DNA of 64,000 nt, from contig NC_022600.1 in assembly GCF_000484535.1 (NCBI RefSeq), forward strand, positions 4,456,234 through 4,520,233, written 5' to 3'. Positions within the stretch are counted from its first letter, which is position 1, and the number at the start of each line of letters is the position of its first letter. The stretch is from Gloeobacter kilaueensis JS1. GTDB taxonomy: Bacteria > Cyanobacteriota > Cyanobacteriia > Gloeobacterales > Gloeobacteraceae. Of this stretch, positions 19,837 through 30,438 are shown in pieces. The notes under the pieces were generated by a model that was given only the letters and a program-made list of their open reading frames with translations, did no database searches and was not told where the DNA came from. Both the position numbers and the translations under genes were made by a program.

Positions 19837-20586
19837 TTACAGGCTATCCGGGTCGATCCCCGCTTCCTTGAGCTTCTGTGCGAGAGCTTCGGCCCACTGT
19901 TCAGCTTCTCTAGCGCGTTGCTCTGCCAGTTCGGCTCGTTCCGGATCAGAAGGAATCCACCGCCCTTCACTGTCGTACCACCGCAACCACTGCCGCTCCC
20001 AGTCGGCAAACCTTCCCCTCCACATTCCCAGACCGATCTGCAGTTCCTCTATCCACAGACGACTCTCGGACTGCTCTCTATAAAGCCCCGCTTCCAGACG
20101 AAATATCTGCAGCATGTCGTCTACCCGGTTGAAGAGCACGTAGTAGGGCACCTGCAATAGCTGCTCGTACACTTCCCACTTCGAGGGCGGTTGCTGGCCG
20201 CGCAGCGTCAGCCCCTGGTCTTCTTCGATCGTGTTGGGGGAAAGCAGTTCGACGACGACGAGGGGCGAGCGCCCTTCCTGCCAGCGCACATAGCTGAGCC
20301 TGCCGCCCTCGACGAAGCGGGGGACACTCACCACTGCAAACCAGTCCGGGCGCTTGTAGTACTTGGGATTGTTCGGATCGTAGTAGATATTCAAATCGGC
20401 GGCGGTAAGCACCTGCTCGATGGGCACAGTTGGGGGCATGAAGGTTTGAGTGAGCAGTTGGGGCTGCCAGTCGTGGAACTGGTCGGGCAAACCAGGTTCC
20501 TTGGGGTTCTCGCTTGGTAAATCGTACATCGTGGGCAAAAGCGGGTTTGCCAGCGGCAGCGGGGATCCTGGCTTGAAGGCATTCAT
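19837..20586 (-). CDS. Uma2-family (DUF820) putative endonuclease
   Basis: A 249-residue protein of the restriction-endonuclease-like Uma2/DUF820 family, which is much expanded in cyanobacteria. Seen are NIYYDPNNPKYYKRPDWFAV, the VVVELLSPNT strand with the expected acidic residue, and YVLFNRVDDMLQIFRL. The last 50 residues are a charged coiled-coil tail rich in Arg, Ala and Glu that is usual for this family. Nuclease activity is predicted, not proven, for most members. It is a single gene. Confidence 0.85.
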   Translation of the reverse strand: MNAFKPGSPLPLANPLLPTMYDLPSENPKEPGLPDQFHDWQPQLLTQTFMPPTVPIEQVLTAADLNIYYDPNNPKYYKRPDWFAVVSVPRFVEGGRLSYVRWQEGRSPLVVVELLSPNTIEEDQGLTLRGQQPPSKWEVYEQLLQVPYYVLFNRVDDMLQIFRLEAGLYREQSESRLWIEELQIGLGMWRGRFADWERQWLRWYDSEGRWIPSDPERAELAEQRAREAEQWAEALAQKLKEAGIDPDSL

Positions 20587-20798
20587 CGCTTCACCAAGAA
20601 GCTTGTTGGCCTTCAGTTTATCTTTTTGAACACCTGACTACAGCGCTGAGGCCAGCCCTGGCTGGAACTGGGCGGACAGGAGCGAGTCGCGAACTCAGCA
20701 CAGATCGGGGGTAAAGCAAAAAGCTGGGTGCTCCTGCTCATCGACGGGGTTTTCTGTGATCGCGTAGCATTTGGTGATGGGAAGCTCTGTCATCACCG

Positions 20799-21746
20799 AT
20801 GCGCGAACTGTTTGCTGCGATTGAGCCCTACGACCAGGGGTTTTTGAAGGTTTCAGGACTTCATACGATCTACTACCAGCAGTCGGGCAACCCCAACGGC
20901 AGGCCAGTGGTCTTTCTGCACGGCGGACCAGGGGGCGGCATCGACCCCAGCTACCGCCAGTACTTCGATCCGCAGAAGTGGCGGGTAGTGCTCTTCGACC
21001 AGCGCGGCTGCGGACGGAGCACGCCCCACGCCGAGTTGCGCGAGAACACCACCTGGGATCTGGTGAACGACATCGAAAAGTTGCGCACCCACCTGGGGAT
21101 CGAGAGCTGGGTAGTCTTTGGCGGCAGCTGGGGGAGCACCCTCTCGCTCGCCTACAGCCAGAGCTACCCGCAGGTGTGCAAGGGGCTTATTTTGCGGGGC
21201 ATTTTTTTACTCAGGCAGTGGGAGCTGCTCTGGTTCTACCAGCAGGGAGCGAGCCGCATCTTTCCGGACGCCTGGGAAGAATTTGTAGCCCCGATTCCAC
21301 CCGCCGAGCGGCACGACATGATCGGAGCGTACTACCGGCGGCTCACCAGCGACGATACCCAGGTGAGTACCGAGGCCGCCCGCGCCTGGTCACTGTGGGA
21401 GGCAGCCACCAGTAAACTGCTGCCGAACCCGGATCTGATTCGCCGCTTCGGTGAGGTGAAGTTCTCGACAGCTTTTGCCCGCATCGAGTGCCACTACTTC
21501 GTCAACAAGGGCTTTCTCGACTACGAGGAACAGTTGCTTAAAAACGTCGAGATCATCCGTCACCTGCCGGCGGCAATCGTCCAGGGCCGCTACGATATCG
21601 TCTGCCCGATGGAGACGGCCTGGGAACTCTCCCGCGCCTGGCCGGAGGCAGAATTTGTGATCGTCGATGACGCCGGGCACTCGATGAGCGAACCGGGTAT
21701 CCGCTCAGCGCTCATCGACGCAACCGAGGCGTTTGCGAAACTGTGA
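20799..21746 (+). CDS. pip: Prolyl aminopeptidase
   Basis: A 315-residue alpha/beta hydrolase of peptidase family S33 that removes N-terminal proline. It has the oxyanion HGGPGGG (41-47), DQRGCGRS (67-74), the nucleophile elbow GGSWGST with Ser110, the acid in GRYDIVCP and the base in DAGHS near the C-terminus. No signal peptide is present, so it acts in the cytoplasm. The downstream holB overlaps its stop codon in GTGA form, indicating translational coupling. Confidence 0.95.
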   Translation: MRELFAAIEPYDQGFLKVSGLHTIYYQQSGNPNGRPVVFLHGGPGGGIDPSYRQYFDPQKWRVVLFDQRGCGRSTPHAELRENTTWDLVNDIEKLRTHLGIESWVVFGGSWGSTLSLAYSQSYPQVCKGLILRGIFLLRQWELLWFYQQGASRIFPDAWEEFVAPIPPAERHDMIGAYYRRLTSDDTQVSTEAARAWSLWEAATSKLLPNPDLIRRFGEVKFSTAFARIECHYFVNKGFLDYEEQLLKNVEIIRHLPAAIVQGRYDIVCPMETAWELSRAWPEAEFVIVDDAGHSMSEPGIRSALIDATEAFAKL

Positions 21747-22660
21747 ACGCGGCGGTGCGCGGCCAGCCCCTGGCGATGACGCTCCTGGAGCGCGCTCTTG
21801 CCACTGGCCGGATTGCCCCGGCGTATCTATTCAGTGGGCCGCAGGGCGTCGGTCGGGCTCTTGCCGCCCGCGCCTTTGCCGCTGCCCTGCTTGAAAGTCC
21901 GGTGGGCCGGATCGAGCGGGGCAATCACCCGGACCTGCTCTGGATGGAGCCGACTTACAAAAAAGGCGATCGCCTACTCACCCGCGCTGAGGCGATAGCC
22001 GACGGTGCGCTGCCGCGCAGTCTGCCGCAGGTGCGCCTGGAGCAAATTCGGGCGATCACGATTTTTCTGGGCCGACCGCCGGTAGAAAGAACCCGGCAGG
22101 TGATCGTCATCGACGGAGCGGAGGCAATGGGCGAGGCAGCGGCAAATGCGCTCTTAAAGACGCTCGAAGAACCGGGGGCAGGCGTGTTCGTCCTGATCGC
22201 CCAGAGTGGTGCCCGATTGCTGCCCACCGTCCGCTCGCGCTGCCAGAAGATTCCTTTTTATTGCCTGGGGGCAGATCTGGTGGCGGAGATTCTGGCGGCT
22301 CACCGGGCAACCGTCAGCGCCGAAGTGCTGGCGATGGCCCAGGGCAGCCCCGGACGCGCCCTCGAACTGGTGGCCTGGCTGGAATCGGTTCCGGCGGAAT
22401 TGCTCGCTGAGGTGCGCCAGTGGGCAAAGCAACCTGTCGATCTGCGCACCGCCCTCGGCCTCGCCCGGCGCATCGATGGCCAGCTTGCCCTCGAAGTGCA
22501 GATTCCGCTGGTCGATTATCTTGAACACCTGGTCTGGAACAGTGGGAGCTTCGACAGCACCGCCCGCCTCGAACAACTGGAGGCGCTGCGCGGCCAGCTT
22601 ACCGGCTACGTCTCGCCGCGTCTGGCCTGGGAAGTTGCCCTGGCCGGTCTCAAGCGTTGA
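21743..22660 (+). CDS. holB: DNA polymerase III delta' subunit
   Basis: A 305-residue clamp-loader subunit. It has a P-loop-like FSGPQGVGRALAARAF near the N-terminus, lacking the Lys-Thr/Ser of active ATPases as usual for delta'. It also has NALLKTLEEPG and the SRCQ sensor region, hallmarks of the DnaX/HolB AAA+ family. The start is GTG at 21743, overlapping the pip stop. The typical zinc-binding cysteines are not evident. It loads the sliding clamp with DnaX and HolA, which are not in the window. Confidence 0.9.
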   Translation: MNAAVRGQPLAMTLLERALATGRIAPAYLFSGPQGVGRALAARAFAAALLESPVGRIERGNHPDLLWMEPTYKKGDRLLTRAEAIADGALPRSLPQVRLEQIRAITIFLGRPPVERTRQVIVIDGAEAMGEAAANALLKTLEEPGAGVFVLIAQSGARLLPTVRSRCQKIPFYCLGADLVAEILAAHRATVSAEVLAMAQGSPGRALELVAWLESVPAELLAEVRQWAKQPVDLRTALGLARRIDGQLALEVQIPLVDYLEHLVWNSGSFDSTARLEQLEALRGQLTGYVSPRLAWEVALAGLKR

Positions 22661-22790
22661 ACGGGCAATTGTCCGGGAGAAAGCTATCGATTCTATCTGC
22701 CGGTAGATATCCGGTTGCGCCCCACACCTTAGATTGATGAGTAGCAGAATCCTCGTTCATCCAGCTTGGTGATTCTGCCCAGGGGAAGCA

Positions 22791-24512
22791 ATGGTCACTG
22801 AAAAGAAACTTTCTAAACCGTCCGAATCAGAGAGCAAGCCTCTTGCAGGTTCACCCAAAAAACGCAAGACAGCCAAGCTCCGCTTTCAACTGCTCGCTCC
22901 TTACAACGAAAAAGCGAGCTTGGTCGGCTCATTTTCTAACTGGGAACCGATCGAGATGAAGCGGGGCAAGAAAGGCTTTTTCTACATCGATGTGGCCCTT
23001 CCTGACGGCGAATACGAATACAAGTTCCAGACAGTATCCAAGAGTTTCTTCGCCGAAGGCCAGACGGTGACCTTTGCGGACCCCTACGCCCGCCAGGTGG
23101 ACGAAAAGAACCGCGAGAACGGCATCATCCGTATCAAAAATGGCGAGCGGATCACCGACGAATACACCTGGAAGCACGACGATGTGCCCCTGACAGCGGA
23201 CGACCGGTTGATTATCTACGAGATGCACGTCAGCGCCTTTGGCGGCAACGGCTACCAGGAGGCGATTGGCAGGCTCGATTATCTGGTCGATCTGGGCGTC
23301 AACTGCGTACAGCTGATGCCGGTCACCGAGTATCCGGGCGAGCACTACTGGGGCTACAATCCGCGCTATGCCTTTGCTCCCGAGTCCTCCTACGGCAAAC
23401 CGGAAGATCTCAAGGCGTTTATCGACGCGTGCCACGCTCGCGGCATCCGGGTAATTCTCGACATCGTCCTCAACCACTCCGAATCGGAGAGCCCCCTTAC
23501 CCGCATCGACTTTACCTACTGGTTCTACCAGCCCGGCACCGAGCCGGACGAGCCGGGCAACGTCTGGGGACCGAAGTACAACCTCGAATTTTACGACAAA
23601 AAGTTCAAGCGCAACCCGGCCCGCGAATTTCTCTACGAACTGGTCGAATACTGGGTGCGGGAGTACCACATCGACGGCTACCGCATCGACGCGGCCCGGC
23701 AGATCAAGTACTTCGACTTTTTAGCCGAAGTGGCGCGGCGCTCCAAAGAAACCGCCGGGGTCAAGCCGTTTTATATCGTCGCCGAGCACATCCCCGAAAA
23801 CCCGGCGATTACCGGCGCGGACGGCCCGGCGGACGGTGCCTACCACGAGACCTACTACTGGATGATCGACGATCTGATGGTGCGGAACATGTTCAGCACC
23901 GACCAGATCATCGACTCGATCAACCCCCTGCACCACGGCTATCCGGGACCGAGCAACGCCGTCAACTTTTACGAAAACCACGACAAGCCGCGCCTGTTAC
24001 AGCGGTTGCGCGACGCTGGGATCAACGAAGAAGGCAGCTTCAAGCGCCTCGAATGTGCGGCGGCGCTGCTGATGACCTCGGTGGGCCTCCCGATGCTCTA
24101 CCAGGGCCAGGCGATGGCCCAGGCGTATCCCCAGGACGAGCAGGTCCACCCGGTCGAGTGGGAGCTGCTGGAGCAGCAGCGCCACCAGGCTCTGCACGAG
24201 CGCTACAAGGGCCTCATCGCCCTGCGGCGCGAAAACCACGCCCTCTGGACCAACCACATCGACTTTTTCCACATCGACGAAGAAGCGCGGGTGCTCGCCT
24301 ACGTGCGCTACAACGACGAGGGGGCGCGGGTGGCAGTCGTCGCCCACCTCGGAGACGGCTTCCTCGGCAACTACCAGGTGCCCTGCTTTCCGGTGGATGG
24401 CCACTGGCACGAGTGGACGCGCAACTACGCTGTCGAGGTCGATGGCGGCATCCTCAACGTCGAGCTGAGCGACTGGGACGTGCATGTCTTCCGCTTCGAG
24501 GGCCAGGGCTAG
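22791..24512 (+). CDS. GH13 alpha-amylase-family enzyme with N-terminal CBM48
   Basis: A 573-residue glycoside hydrolase. Residues 1-27 are charged and probably disordered, about 28-105 form a CBM48 glycogen-binding sandwich (VGSFSNW, GEYEYKF), and about 135-480 form the TIM barrel. The catalytic set is visible: nucleophile Asp300 in DGYRIDAAR, Glu332 in YIVAEHI, and Asp398 in FYENHDKPR. The layout resembles branching or maltooligosyl trehalohydrolase-like enzymes, but the subfamily cannot be assigned by eye. It acts in the cytoplasm on glycogen or maltodextrin. It is separated by 130 bases from holB. Confidence 0.88.
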   Translation: MVTEKKLSKPSESESKPLAGSPKKRKTAKLRFQLLAPYNEKASLVGSFSNWEPIEMKRGKKGFFYIDVALPDGEYEYKFQTVSKSFFAEGQTVTFADPYARQVDEKNRENGIIRIKNGERITDEYTWKHDDVPLTADDRLIIYEMHVSAFGGNGYQEAIGRLDYLVDLGVNCVQLMPVTEYPGEHYWGYNPRYAFAPESSYGKPEDLKAFIDACHARGIRVILDIVLNHSESESPLTRIDFTYWFYQPGTEPDEPGNVWGPKYNLEFYDKKFKRNPAREFLYELVEYWVREYHIDGYRIDAARQIKYFDFLAEVARRSKETAGVKPFYIVAEHIPENPAITGADGPADGAYHETYYWMIDDLMVRNMFSTDQIIDSINPLHHGYPGPSNAVNFYENHDKPRLLQRLRDAGINEEGSFKRLECAAALLMTSVGLPMLYQGQAMAQAYPQDEQVHPVEWELLEQQRHQALHERYKGLIALRRENHALWTNHIDFFHIDEEARVLAYVRYNDEGARVAVVAHLGDGFLGNYQVPCFPVDGHWHEWTRNYAVEVDGGILNVELSDWDVHVFRFEGQG

Positions 24513-24555
24513 AGTAACGGCAGCTAAAGGTGGGTAAGGATGCGGAGGAGTGAGC

Positions 24556-25596
24556 ATGTCACTGCGGGAGCGGATCGAGCAGATGCCCAAGGCCGAATTG
24601 CACGTTCACCTCGAAGGGGCCACCGACGCTCTGACCGTCTGGCAGATGGCCGGGCGCAATGGGGTTGCTCTGCCGGCCCGCTCCCTTGAGGAGTGGCGCG
24701 AGTTCTATCGCTTTCGCAGCTTTGGACACTTTATCGAGGTCTACAGGACGGCAGCCGGGACGATGCAGACGCTGGCGGACTGGGCACTGATGGTCGAACG
24801 GTTTTTAGACGAGCAGGCGCGGCAGAACATCCGCTACAGCGAGGTTTTCATTTCCTGCTCGTTTCAAGCTGACAAACTGCCGATCGACCAATGGCTGCAC
24901 ACCCTGGAGGCAGCGGCTGCCGCCGGTGAAAAAAAACACGGTATCCGGATGCGCCTGATCGCCGACATTGCCCGTGAGCTACCCCAGACCGCTTCCTGGG
25001 TGCTGGAATTCGCCTCCAAAGGAAAGCAAACTGGCCTCGTCGTCGGCCTCGGGTTGGGCGGGCCGGAGGGGGGTCATCCCCCCGAGCGCTTTGCCAAAGT
25101 GTACGCCGAGGCGCGACGGCGAGGATTACGCGTGGTTGCCCATGCCGGGGAGACAGTCGGCCCAGAAAGTATCCGTGGAGCGCTCAGCGCCCTGGCAGTC
25201 GAGCGCGTCGGGCACGCAATCCGTTGCCTGGAAGATCCGCAGTTGATGGACCAATTGCGAGCAGAGCAGATTCCTCTAGAAGTGTGCCCGACCAGCAACT
25301 ATCGGCTGGGGGTAGTGGACGCCGGTACTGCCCATCCCCTGCGTCAGATGGTGGACGCTGGCCTGTACTGCACGCTCAATTCCGACGATCCAGCCATGTT
25401 TGGAACCGATCTCACCTCGGAGTACCTGCTCCTCGCAGAGCAGGGTTTTAGCTGGGAAGAACTCTGGCAGCTCAACTGCAACACACTGCAGGCCACTTTT
25501 TTGGACGCGTCGGAGAAGAACATTCTCAAAAAACAGTGGGACGGCTTTGGAGGCTGGGTGGAGACCAGCCCCCAGAGACTTCAGGACGACAATTAG
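24556..25596 (+). CDS. Adenosine/adenine deaminase-family protein
   Basis: A 346-residue metal-dependent amidohydrolase of the adenosine deaminase family. The metal and catalytic motifs are all present: HVHLEGA near the N-terminus (H16, H18), HAGE in the centre, a VGHAIR strand and SDDPAMFG near the C-terminus. The ATG at 24556 follows GGAGG at a good distance; the GTG at 24550 is also in frame. Whether it prefers adenosine, adenine or a modified nucleoside cannot be told. It is transcribed in the same direction as the GH13 gene but has its own leader. Confidence 0.88.
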   Translation: MSLRERIEQMPKAELHVHLEGATDALTVWQMAGRNGVALPARSLEEWREFYRFRSFGHFIEVYRTAAGTMQTLADWALMVERFLDEQARQNIRYSEVFISCSFQADKLPIDQWLHTLEAAAAAGEKKHGIRMRLIADIARELPQTASWVLEFASKGKQTGLVVGLGLGGPEGGHPPERFAKVYAEARRRGLRVVAHAGETVGPESIRGALSALAVERVGHAIRCLEDPQLMDQLRAEQIPLEVCPTSNYRLGVVDAGTAHPLRQMVDAGLYCTLNSDDPAMFGTDLTSEYLLLAEQGFSWEELWQLNCNTLQATFLDASEKNILKKQWDGFGGWVETSPQRLQDDN

Positions 25597-25603
25597 CTAG
25601 CCT

Positions 25604-26380
25604 CTACGCCCAGGTGCCGTCTTGCTGGAGGGTGTAAGCCTTGCGCACCGCCTCCCAGGCAGCGGCGTCCGCCTGCTCGTCGCTGCCAGAAGCGCTATGG
25701 TCGGCGTTGTAGGCGTCGATGTAGGTCTTTTGGGCCGCCGGGGAGAGGTGCTCGCGCACGTGGGGAGCAAGTTCTTCGGGGCCACTGAAGCTGCCGGGTT
25801 TTTCGCGGGGCAGGGTCTGATCGGCGACGGTAATCTCCTCGCCCCCTGCCTCGCGCAGGATGCTCTCGATCTGGTCGATCTGGGCTGCGTACCCTTCGGC
25901 GACGACGACGAATTCGCCCGCCTCAAGGCGCGTCTGGTAGGTATTGATCTTGTCCTGGCTCATGCCGATCGTGGCGAGCACCGAGGCAAGTCCACCGCCC
26001 GCAGAACCGGCAATCGCACCCCCGGCGGCCCCAAGCAACGCCGCCCCGATCGGTCCTGCTGCCACCACCGCCCCGACAAAGGGCACAAACAGCACGCCGA
26101 TACCGGTGAGAAGCGAGAGGGCCGAACCAAATAGCGCCCCGTAGATCGCCCCGTTGACCAGGCCGCCGCGAATCACATCGCCACGGGTGAGAAAACCGGA
26201 GACGCGGGTATTGCTTTGAAAGTTGCGTCCGACAATCGAGATGTCCTTGCGGTCGATGCCGCTATCGAGCAGGCGACGAACGGCCTGATCGACCTGTTGC
26301 TGGTCTTTGAAGACGGCGGTCACGGCCTTTTCGACTTCACCGGTGTAGACCGGTTTCTGCGACTCCAGACTCTGTACCAT
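25604..26380 (-). CDS. General-stress-type membrane protein with C-terminal ChaB domain
   Basis: A protein of about 258 residues. The N-terminal part (about 10-70) looks like a YflT/GSP17M-type fold (AVTAVFKDQQQVDQAVRRL). Residues about 75-155 are a glycine/alanine-rich membrane-associated segment, and the last 65 residues match ChaB (HVREHLSPAAQKTYIDAYN, then AAWEAVRKAY). The ATG at 26380 was preferred because GGGAGGGAG precedes it; an in-frame ATG at 26401 would hide that site. Relatives are induced by osmotic or envelope stress in other bacteria; the function here is unproven. It is convergent with the deaminase gene. Confidence 0.8.
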   Translation of the reverse strand: MVQSLESQKPVYTGEVEKAVTAVFKDQQQVDQAVRRLLDSGIDRKDISIVGRNFQSNTRVSGFLTRGDVIRGGLVNGAIYGALFGSALSLLTGIGVLFVPFVGAVVAAGPIGAALLGAAGGAIAGSAGGGLASVLATIGMSQDKINTYQTRLEAGEFVVVAEGYAAQIDQIESILREAGGEEITVADQTLPREKPGSFSGPEELAPHVREHLSPAAQKTYIDAYNADHSASGSDEQADAAAWEAVRKAYTLQQDGTWA

Positions 26381-26559
26381 GCGCTGTATTCTCCCTCCCA
26401 TAGGTGCCGATGCCGCGAGCGGGCAGGGGCACTGACGCCCATCAGCCTAGCAAGTCTCCATTTTGATGGTTCTATCAGACGACAGAACCAGCGGTCCTTC
26501 CAGGCTGTTCTTCGAGCGGAGTAGACAGATATCCTGGGTCTGCCCCGTCTCCAGGACCG

Positions 26560-28569
26560 TTGCCCGTGGCTATTCCCCATCGCCTGCTGTGCGTGCTTTC
26601 GCTGCTCATCGGCCTGTATCTCGCTCCGGTGGCAGCGGCAAGGCCGACGGTCCATCGGGCGGGCGAACCGCCCACGTCGGACCCTGGCGGCATCCGGGTC
26701 GGATCGCTGCAACTGCTGCCCTGCCGGGACGCCCCGGCCTACTGCGGCAACCTTGTACGGCCCCTCGATTCGGCAGCTCAGGTAGCGGGCACCATCGCCA
26801 TTCACTTCGAGTACTACCCCCGGCGGCAGAGGTCAGAGCCTGCCCTCGGAACGATCGTGGCGGTGGAGGGCGGACCTGGCTATCCTTCGACCGGCAGCCG
26901 GGGCGGCTATCTTGGCCTTTTTGGGCCATTGCTCGACCACCGCGACCTGCTGCTGGTCGATAATCGCGGCACCGGCCATTCGCAGGTGATCGACTGCGAA
27001 CCGCTGCAGACCCAGGATGTGCAGACGCAAAAGAATCTGGCACTGTGCGGCGCATCGCTGGGCCAGACTTCGGACCTCTATGGCAGCGGAGCGGCAGCCG
27101 ACGATCTAGCAGCGGTGCTCGACGCTCTCGCTGTCGGGACGATCGACCTGTACGGCGATTCCTACGGCACCTTCTTCAGCCAGACCTTCGCCGCCCGTCA
27201 CCCCGATCGGCTGCGCTCCGTCGTGCTCGATAGCGCCTACCCGGTCATCGGCGAATCGCCCTGGTACGTCGAGGACGCCCCGGCGATGCGCAACGCCTTC
27301 AACGTCGTCTGTCAGCGCTCGCCCCACTGTGCAGCGCTGGGCGGCAGTTCGATCGCCCGGATCGAGCGGCTATTAGATGCGATTCGCCTCGCCCCGATCG
27401 CCGGTACGGCTTTTGACGGCGACGGCCAGTTGCGGCACGTCCAGGTCGATCCGGGCAGTCTCGCCTACTTGATGTTCGCCAACGCCACCAGCCGGGTCGT
27501 CTACCGCGAACTCGACGCTGCTGCCCGCGCCTACCTCGATCGCAACGACAGCGCTCCCATCCTGCGACTGGTGGCGGAGAACCGGCTGGTGGGCGACGCG
27601 CGCGATCCGTCCGCCGAGGCGCGCTACTACAGCCGGGGGCTTTTTGCGGCGGTGAGCTGCAGCGACTACCCGCAGCTCTACGATATGACCGCGCCGCCAT
27701 CGGTGCGCCACCAGCAGCGCGATGCGGCCTTTGCCCTCCAGCAGCAGAGCGATCCAACGGTGTACGCGCCGTTTACGATCCGCGAATTCAACCGCCAGCC
27801 CCTCGACTACAGCGTGCTGGATCTGTGCTTGAACTGGCCGGTGCCCTCCGAAGCCCACCCGCCCGCCCAACCGGTGCCGCCGGGAGCCCGCTTCACCCCG
27901 GCCCCGGTGCTCGAACTGTCGGGCGAACTCGACTCGCTCACCGCTCCGGCGGATGGGCTGGCGGCGGCGAACCTGTTTGAGAATGGTCAGCAGGTACTGG
28001 TGGCCAACAGCTTTCATGTGACGGCGGTGGGCGATCTGGACAATTGCGCTTCAAAGCTCGTGCGCAACTTTGTCGCCAACCTCGATCCGGGCGATACCAG
28101 TTGCGCTGCTCAAATCGCCGAGGTGCGGACGGTCCCTGATTTTGTAACTGCCGTCGCCCAGGTGCAACCGGCAAGCGCCCTGCCGGGCAACCGGGCAACT
28201 GCAGCGGACCGGCGCATCGCCGCTGCCGCCGTCCTTGCTGCCGGAGATGCCTTCAGCCGCTGGTGGGTCAATTTGAGCGGTTCCGGGGTGGGCCTGCGGG
28301 GCGGCAGCTTTCGCTACGGGCTCGCCCAGCGCCATCTCTATCGCTTCTGGCTCGACAACCTGCGCTGGGTAGACGATGAAGCGGTCTCGGGCAGCCTCGA
28401 CTGGAACTTTGCCACCGGCCAGATCACGGCCCACCTGAGCGTACTGACTCCAGCAGGCGCGTCCGGTACGATCGATGTTTCCTGGCAGGACCGCCAACCC
28501 CAGGCCCAGGCCAGCCTGAGCGGTACGATCGCCGGTCGAACACTGCAGGCGACGATGCCCGCGCCTTGA
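26560..28569 (+). CDS. Secreted alpha/beta hydrolase, tripeptidyl aminopeptidase-like
   Basis: A 669-residue hydrolase with an N-terminal signal peptide (hydrophobic core about 8-24, AAA cleavage region near 27). It has the EGGPGYPS oxyanion region (103-110), DNRGTGHS (134-141), nucleophile Ser201 in GDSYGT, and a C-terminal TAP-like part with [11 protein letters not shown] and a late histidine in SFHVTAVG. This matches the S33 tripeptidyl aminopeptidases, made about 130 residues longer by a C-terminal beta-rich extension. The start is TTG at 26560, with GTG two codons later as an alternative. It should act in the periplasm or outside the cell. Confidence 0.82.
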   Translation: MPVAIPHRLLCVLSLLIGLYLAPVAAARPTVHRAGEPPTSDPGGIRVGSLQLLPCRDAPAYCGNLVRPLDSAAQVAGTIAIHFEYYPRRQRSEPALGTIVAVEGGPGYPSTGSRGGYLGLFGPLLDHRDLLLVDNRGTGHSQVIDCEPLQTQDVQTQKNLALCGASLGQTSDLYGSGAAADDLAAVLDALAVGTIDLYGDSYGTFFSQTFAARHPDRLRSVVLDSAYPVIGESPWYVEDAPAMRNAFNVVCQRSPHCAALGGSSIARIERLLDAIRLAPIAGTAFDGDGQLRHVQVDPGSLAYLMFANATSRVVYRELDAAARAYLDRNDSAPILRLVAENRLVGDARDPSAEARYYSRGLFAAVSCSDYPQLYDMTAPPSVRHQQRDAAFALQQQSDPTVYAPFTIREFNRQPLDYSVLDLCLNWPVPSEAHPPAQPVPPGARFTPAPVLELSGELDSLTAPADGLAAANLFENGQQVLVANSFHVTAVGDLDNCASKLVRNFVANLDPGDTSCAAQIAEVRTVPDFVTAVAQVQPASALPGNRATAADRRIAAAAVLAAGDAFSRWWVNLSGSGVGLRGGSFRYGLAQRHLYRFWLDNLRWVDDEAVSGSLDWNFATGQITAHLSVLTPAGASGTIDVSWQDRQPQAQASLSGTIAGRTLQATMPAP

Positions 28570-28582
28570 GGAGGAAATTCCT

Positions 28583-28918
28583 GTGCAACTGGTGCAGTCG
28601 CTGCTGTATTTTTTGCTGGCGGGTCTATGCGAGATCGGCGGCGGCTACCTGGTCTGGCAGTGGCTGCGGGAGGGCCGGCCCTTCTGGTGGGGAGTAATCG
28701 GAGCGCTGGTGCTGGTGTTCTACGGCGTCGTGCCGACCCTGCAGCCGGTATCAGCTGGTTTTGGCCGGGTGTACGCTGCCTACGGCGGTGTGTTTATTTT
28801 TTTGAGCCTGCTTTGGGGCTGGCAGATTGATAAGAACCCCCCCGACCGCTACGACCTCATCGGCGCGGCGATCGCCCTGGCGGGGGCGGGGGTGATCATC
28901 TACTGGCCACGGGGCTAA
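28583..28918 (+). CDS. YnfA/UPF0060-family membrane protein
   Basis: A 111-residue inner-membrane protein with four transmembrane helices and the family pattern [17 protein letters not shown], then [15 protein letters not shown] and a C-terminal [11 protein letters not shown]. The start is GTG after a strong GAGGAGG. Relatives look like small multidrug-resistance transporters, but the substrate is unknown. Its 3' end overlaps the carotenoid oxygenase gene on the other strand by 23 bases. Confidence 0.92.
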   Translation: MQLVQSLLYFLLAGLCEIGGGYLVWQWLREGRPFWWGVIGALVLVFYGVVPTLQPVSAGFGRVYAAYGGVFIFLSLLWGWQIDKNPPDRYDLIGAAIALAGAGVIIYWPRG

Positions 28919-30341
28919 GTCCGGCCCGCCAGGTGCCATGAAAGCCGTGGGGGATGACCGCAGGCAGAGCGAGGCGACAGACGGGCGGCGCGTCCAGGGC
29001 CGCCGCGTCAAAGATCCAGACTTCGCTTGCGTCAGCTTGGGCGTCGTAGATCACCGTGAGCACCCAGCCCTGGTCAGGTTGCTGGGCATCTGCCGCGTAA
29101 ATCGGTTCAGAAGGGTAGCGGTGTTCTCCCAGATCGGCCTCGGTGAGCTGGCCTGTGGCGTAATCGAAGCGACCAATCGACCGAAAGTGCTCGCTGCCGA
29201 TGTCGCTCTCCCGGCGCAGCAAGTTCAAGTAAAGACAGCGGGCGGACCTGCCGGTAGCGGTCGGATCGAGCGTCGGAAACTCGCAGCTGCGATCGACGAG
29301 CACTTCGCTCTCCAGCAGGCGGCCTGTGGCCACTTCGAGGCGCAGCCGCCAGAGCGCAGCGGGAGAAGCGGTGTGGGTCGAGCCGGTGGCAAATTCTTGC
29401 AAGAAGCGGTTCGAGCGAAAGTCCTCGTAGCGGCACAGATCGACCACCAGTTCTCCGGTTTTGCCGACAAAACCGTTGGCAAAGTGCCACTGAAAAAAGG
29501 GCGGCAGTTGGGAACGGCTCACCAGTTTGAGACTCCGGCGATCGACGATGTAGAGGCCCGTGCCTTTTTCGGGCTGCCATTCCATTGCTGCGCTGTAGCT
29601 CGCGAGACCCAGCACCACCGGCAATGGATTGATGCGCACCGGCGGCACGCAGAAGACCAGATAATCTCCCGCCAGGGCAAAGTCGTGAACAAGGGGAATG
29701 CCTTCTAAGGCGATGCTCGCCCTTTGCCGGACCCGGCCCCTCGCGTCGCTTTTATACAGGTGGAGGGTAGAGTTGAGGCCCAGGCCAACGCCAAAGTTAA
29801 AAATCTCTCCGGTGTCCGGGTCGCACTTGGGATGGGCCGAGTACGGGTCGGATTTCAGTGCGCCCAGGTCATCGAGGCCGTGGGTTTCGAGGGTGTCCAG
29901 ATCCAGGCTGTGGGGGAGGCCGGCTTCCCAGAGGGCGAGCAGGCGGTCGGGTAGGGCGAGGACGCTCGTATTGGCGGCATTTTTGAACGGCTTGCCCCAG
30001 CGCTCCCAGATTGCTCCGGGGGCAGTCATGCCGTAGTTGCCAAAGAGGTAGCGGCCCGCTTTTTCTTCCTGCCGGTAGCCCGCCGTCTGGACGTAGCGGT
30101 AGGTGGCCTGGGCGGTACCTGCGGCAAAGTGAACAGCAAGAATCGCCCCGTCGCCGTCGAACCAGTGCCCGACGCGCTCGCCGCCCCGCCCGAGGCGGCT
30201 CGGCCCGTTGCGGTAGAGCGAGCCGCGCAGGCCCGTGGGCAACTTGCCTGCGACAATTTCAAGCGGGGTGAGGGCAAACTCCTGCCCCGGTCGGGCGATC
30301 GCCCCCGCCCAGGGCCGCTGTTCGAGCTGCTTGACAGCCAT
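28896..30341 (-). CDS. Carotenoid (apocarotenoid) cleavage oxygenase
   Basis: A 481-residue seven-bladed propeller iron enzyme of the RPE65/ACO family. The four iron-ligand histidines can be placed at H170 (YSAHPKCD), H219 (LVHDFAL), H286 (FQWHFAN) and H468 (HGFHGTW). The N-terminus has [10 protein letters not shown] and [10 protein letters not shown]. The upstream open frame to 30548 is not conserved; the ATG at 30341 gives the family N-terminus. It cleaves carotenoids or apocarotenoids with O2, possibly giving retinal; the precise substrate is not readable. Confidence 0.92.
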   Translation of the reverse strand: MAVKQLEQRPWAGAIARPGQEFALTPLEIVAGKLPTGLRGSLYRNGPSRLGRGGERVGHWFDGDGAILAVHFAAGTAQATYRYVQTAGYRQEEKAGRYLFGNYGMTAPGAIWERWGKPFKNAANTSVLALPDRLLALWEAGLPHSLDLDTLETHGLDDLGALKSDPYSAHPKCDPDTGEIFNFGVGLGLNSTLHLYKSDARGRVRQRASIALEGIPLVHDFALAGDYLVFCVPPVRINPLPVVLGLASYSAAMEWQPEKGTGLYIVDRRSLKLVSRSQLPPFFQWHFANGFVGKTGELVVDLCRYEDFRSNRFLQEFATGSTHTASPAALWRLRLEVATGRLLESEVLVDRSCEFPTLDPTATGRSARCLYLNLLRRESDIGSEHFRSIGRFDYATGQLTEADLGEHRYPSEPIYAADAQQPDQGWVLTVIYDAQADASEVWIFDAAALDAPPVCRLALPAVIPHGFHGTWRAGLSPVASR

Positions 30342-30438
30342 TTTTCTTTCTCGTCTGACTCGATACATCGATCTTGCACTGCTATGGCGCGAAGACAAGC
30401 AAACCTGCCTGGCCAAAGCCTGCGTTAGCCTGGAGGAT

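Noticed and set aside
19457-20009. Small frames in the 19350-19836 stretch as genes
   Set aside because: No ribosome site, no recognisable pattern and poor codon use; kept only as an intergenic note.
23429-24517. 362-codon plus frame over the GH13 gene
   Set aside because: Out of frame with a GH13 enzyme that has all three catalytic acids; Arg/Pro-rich shadow.
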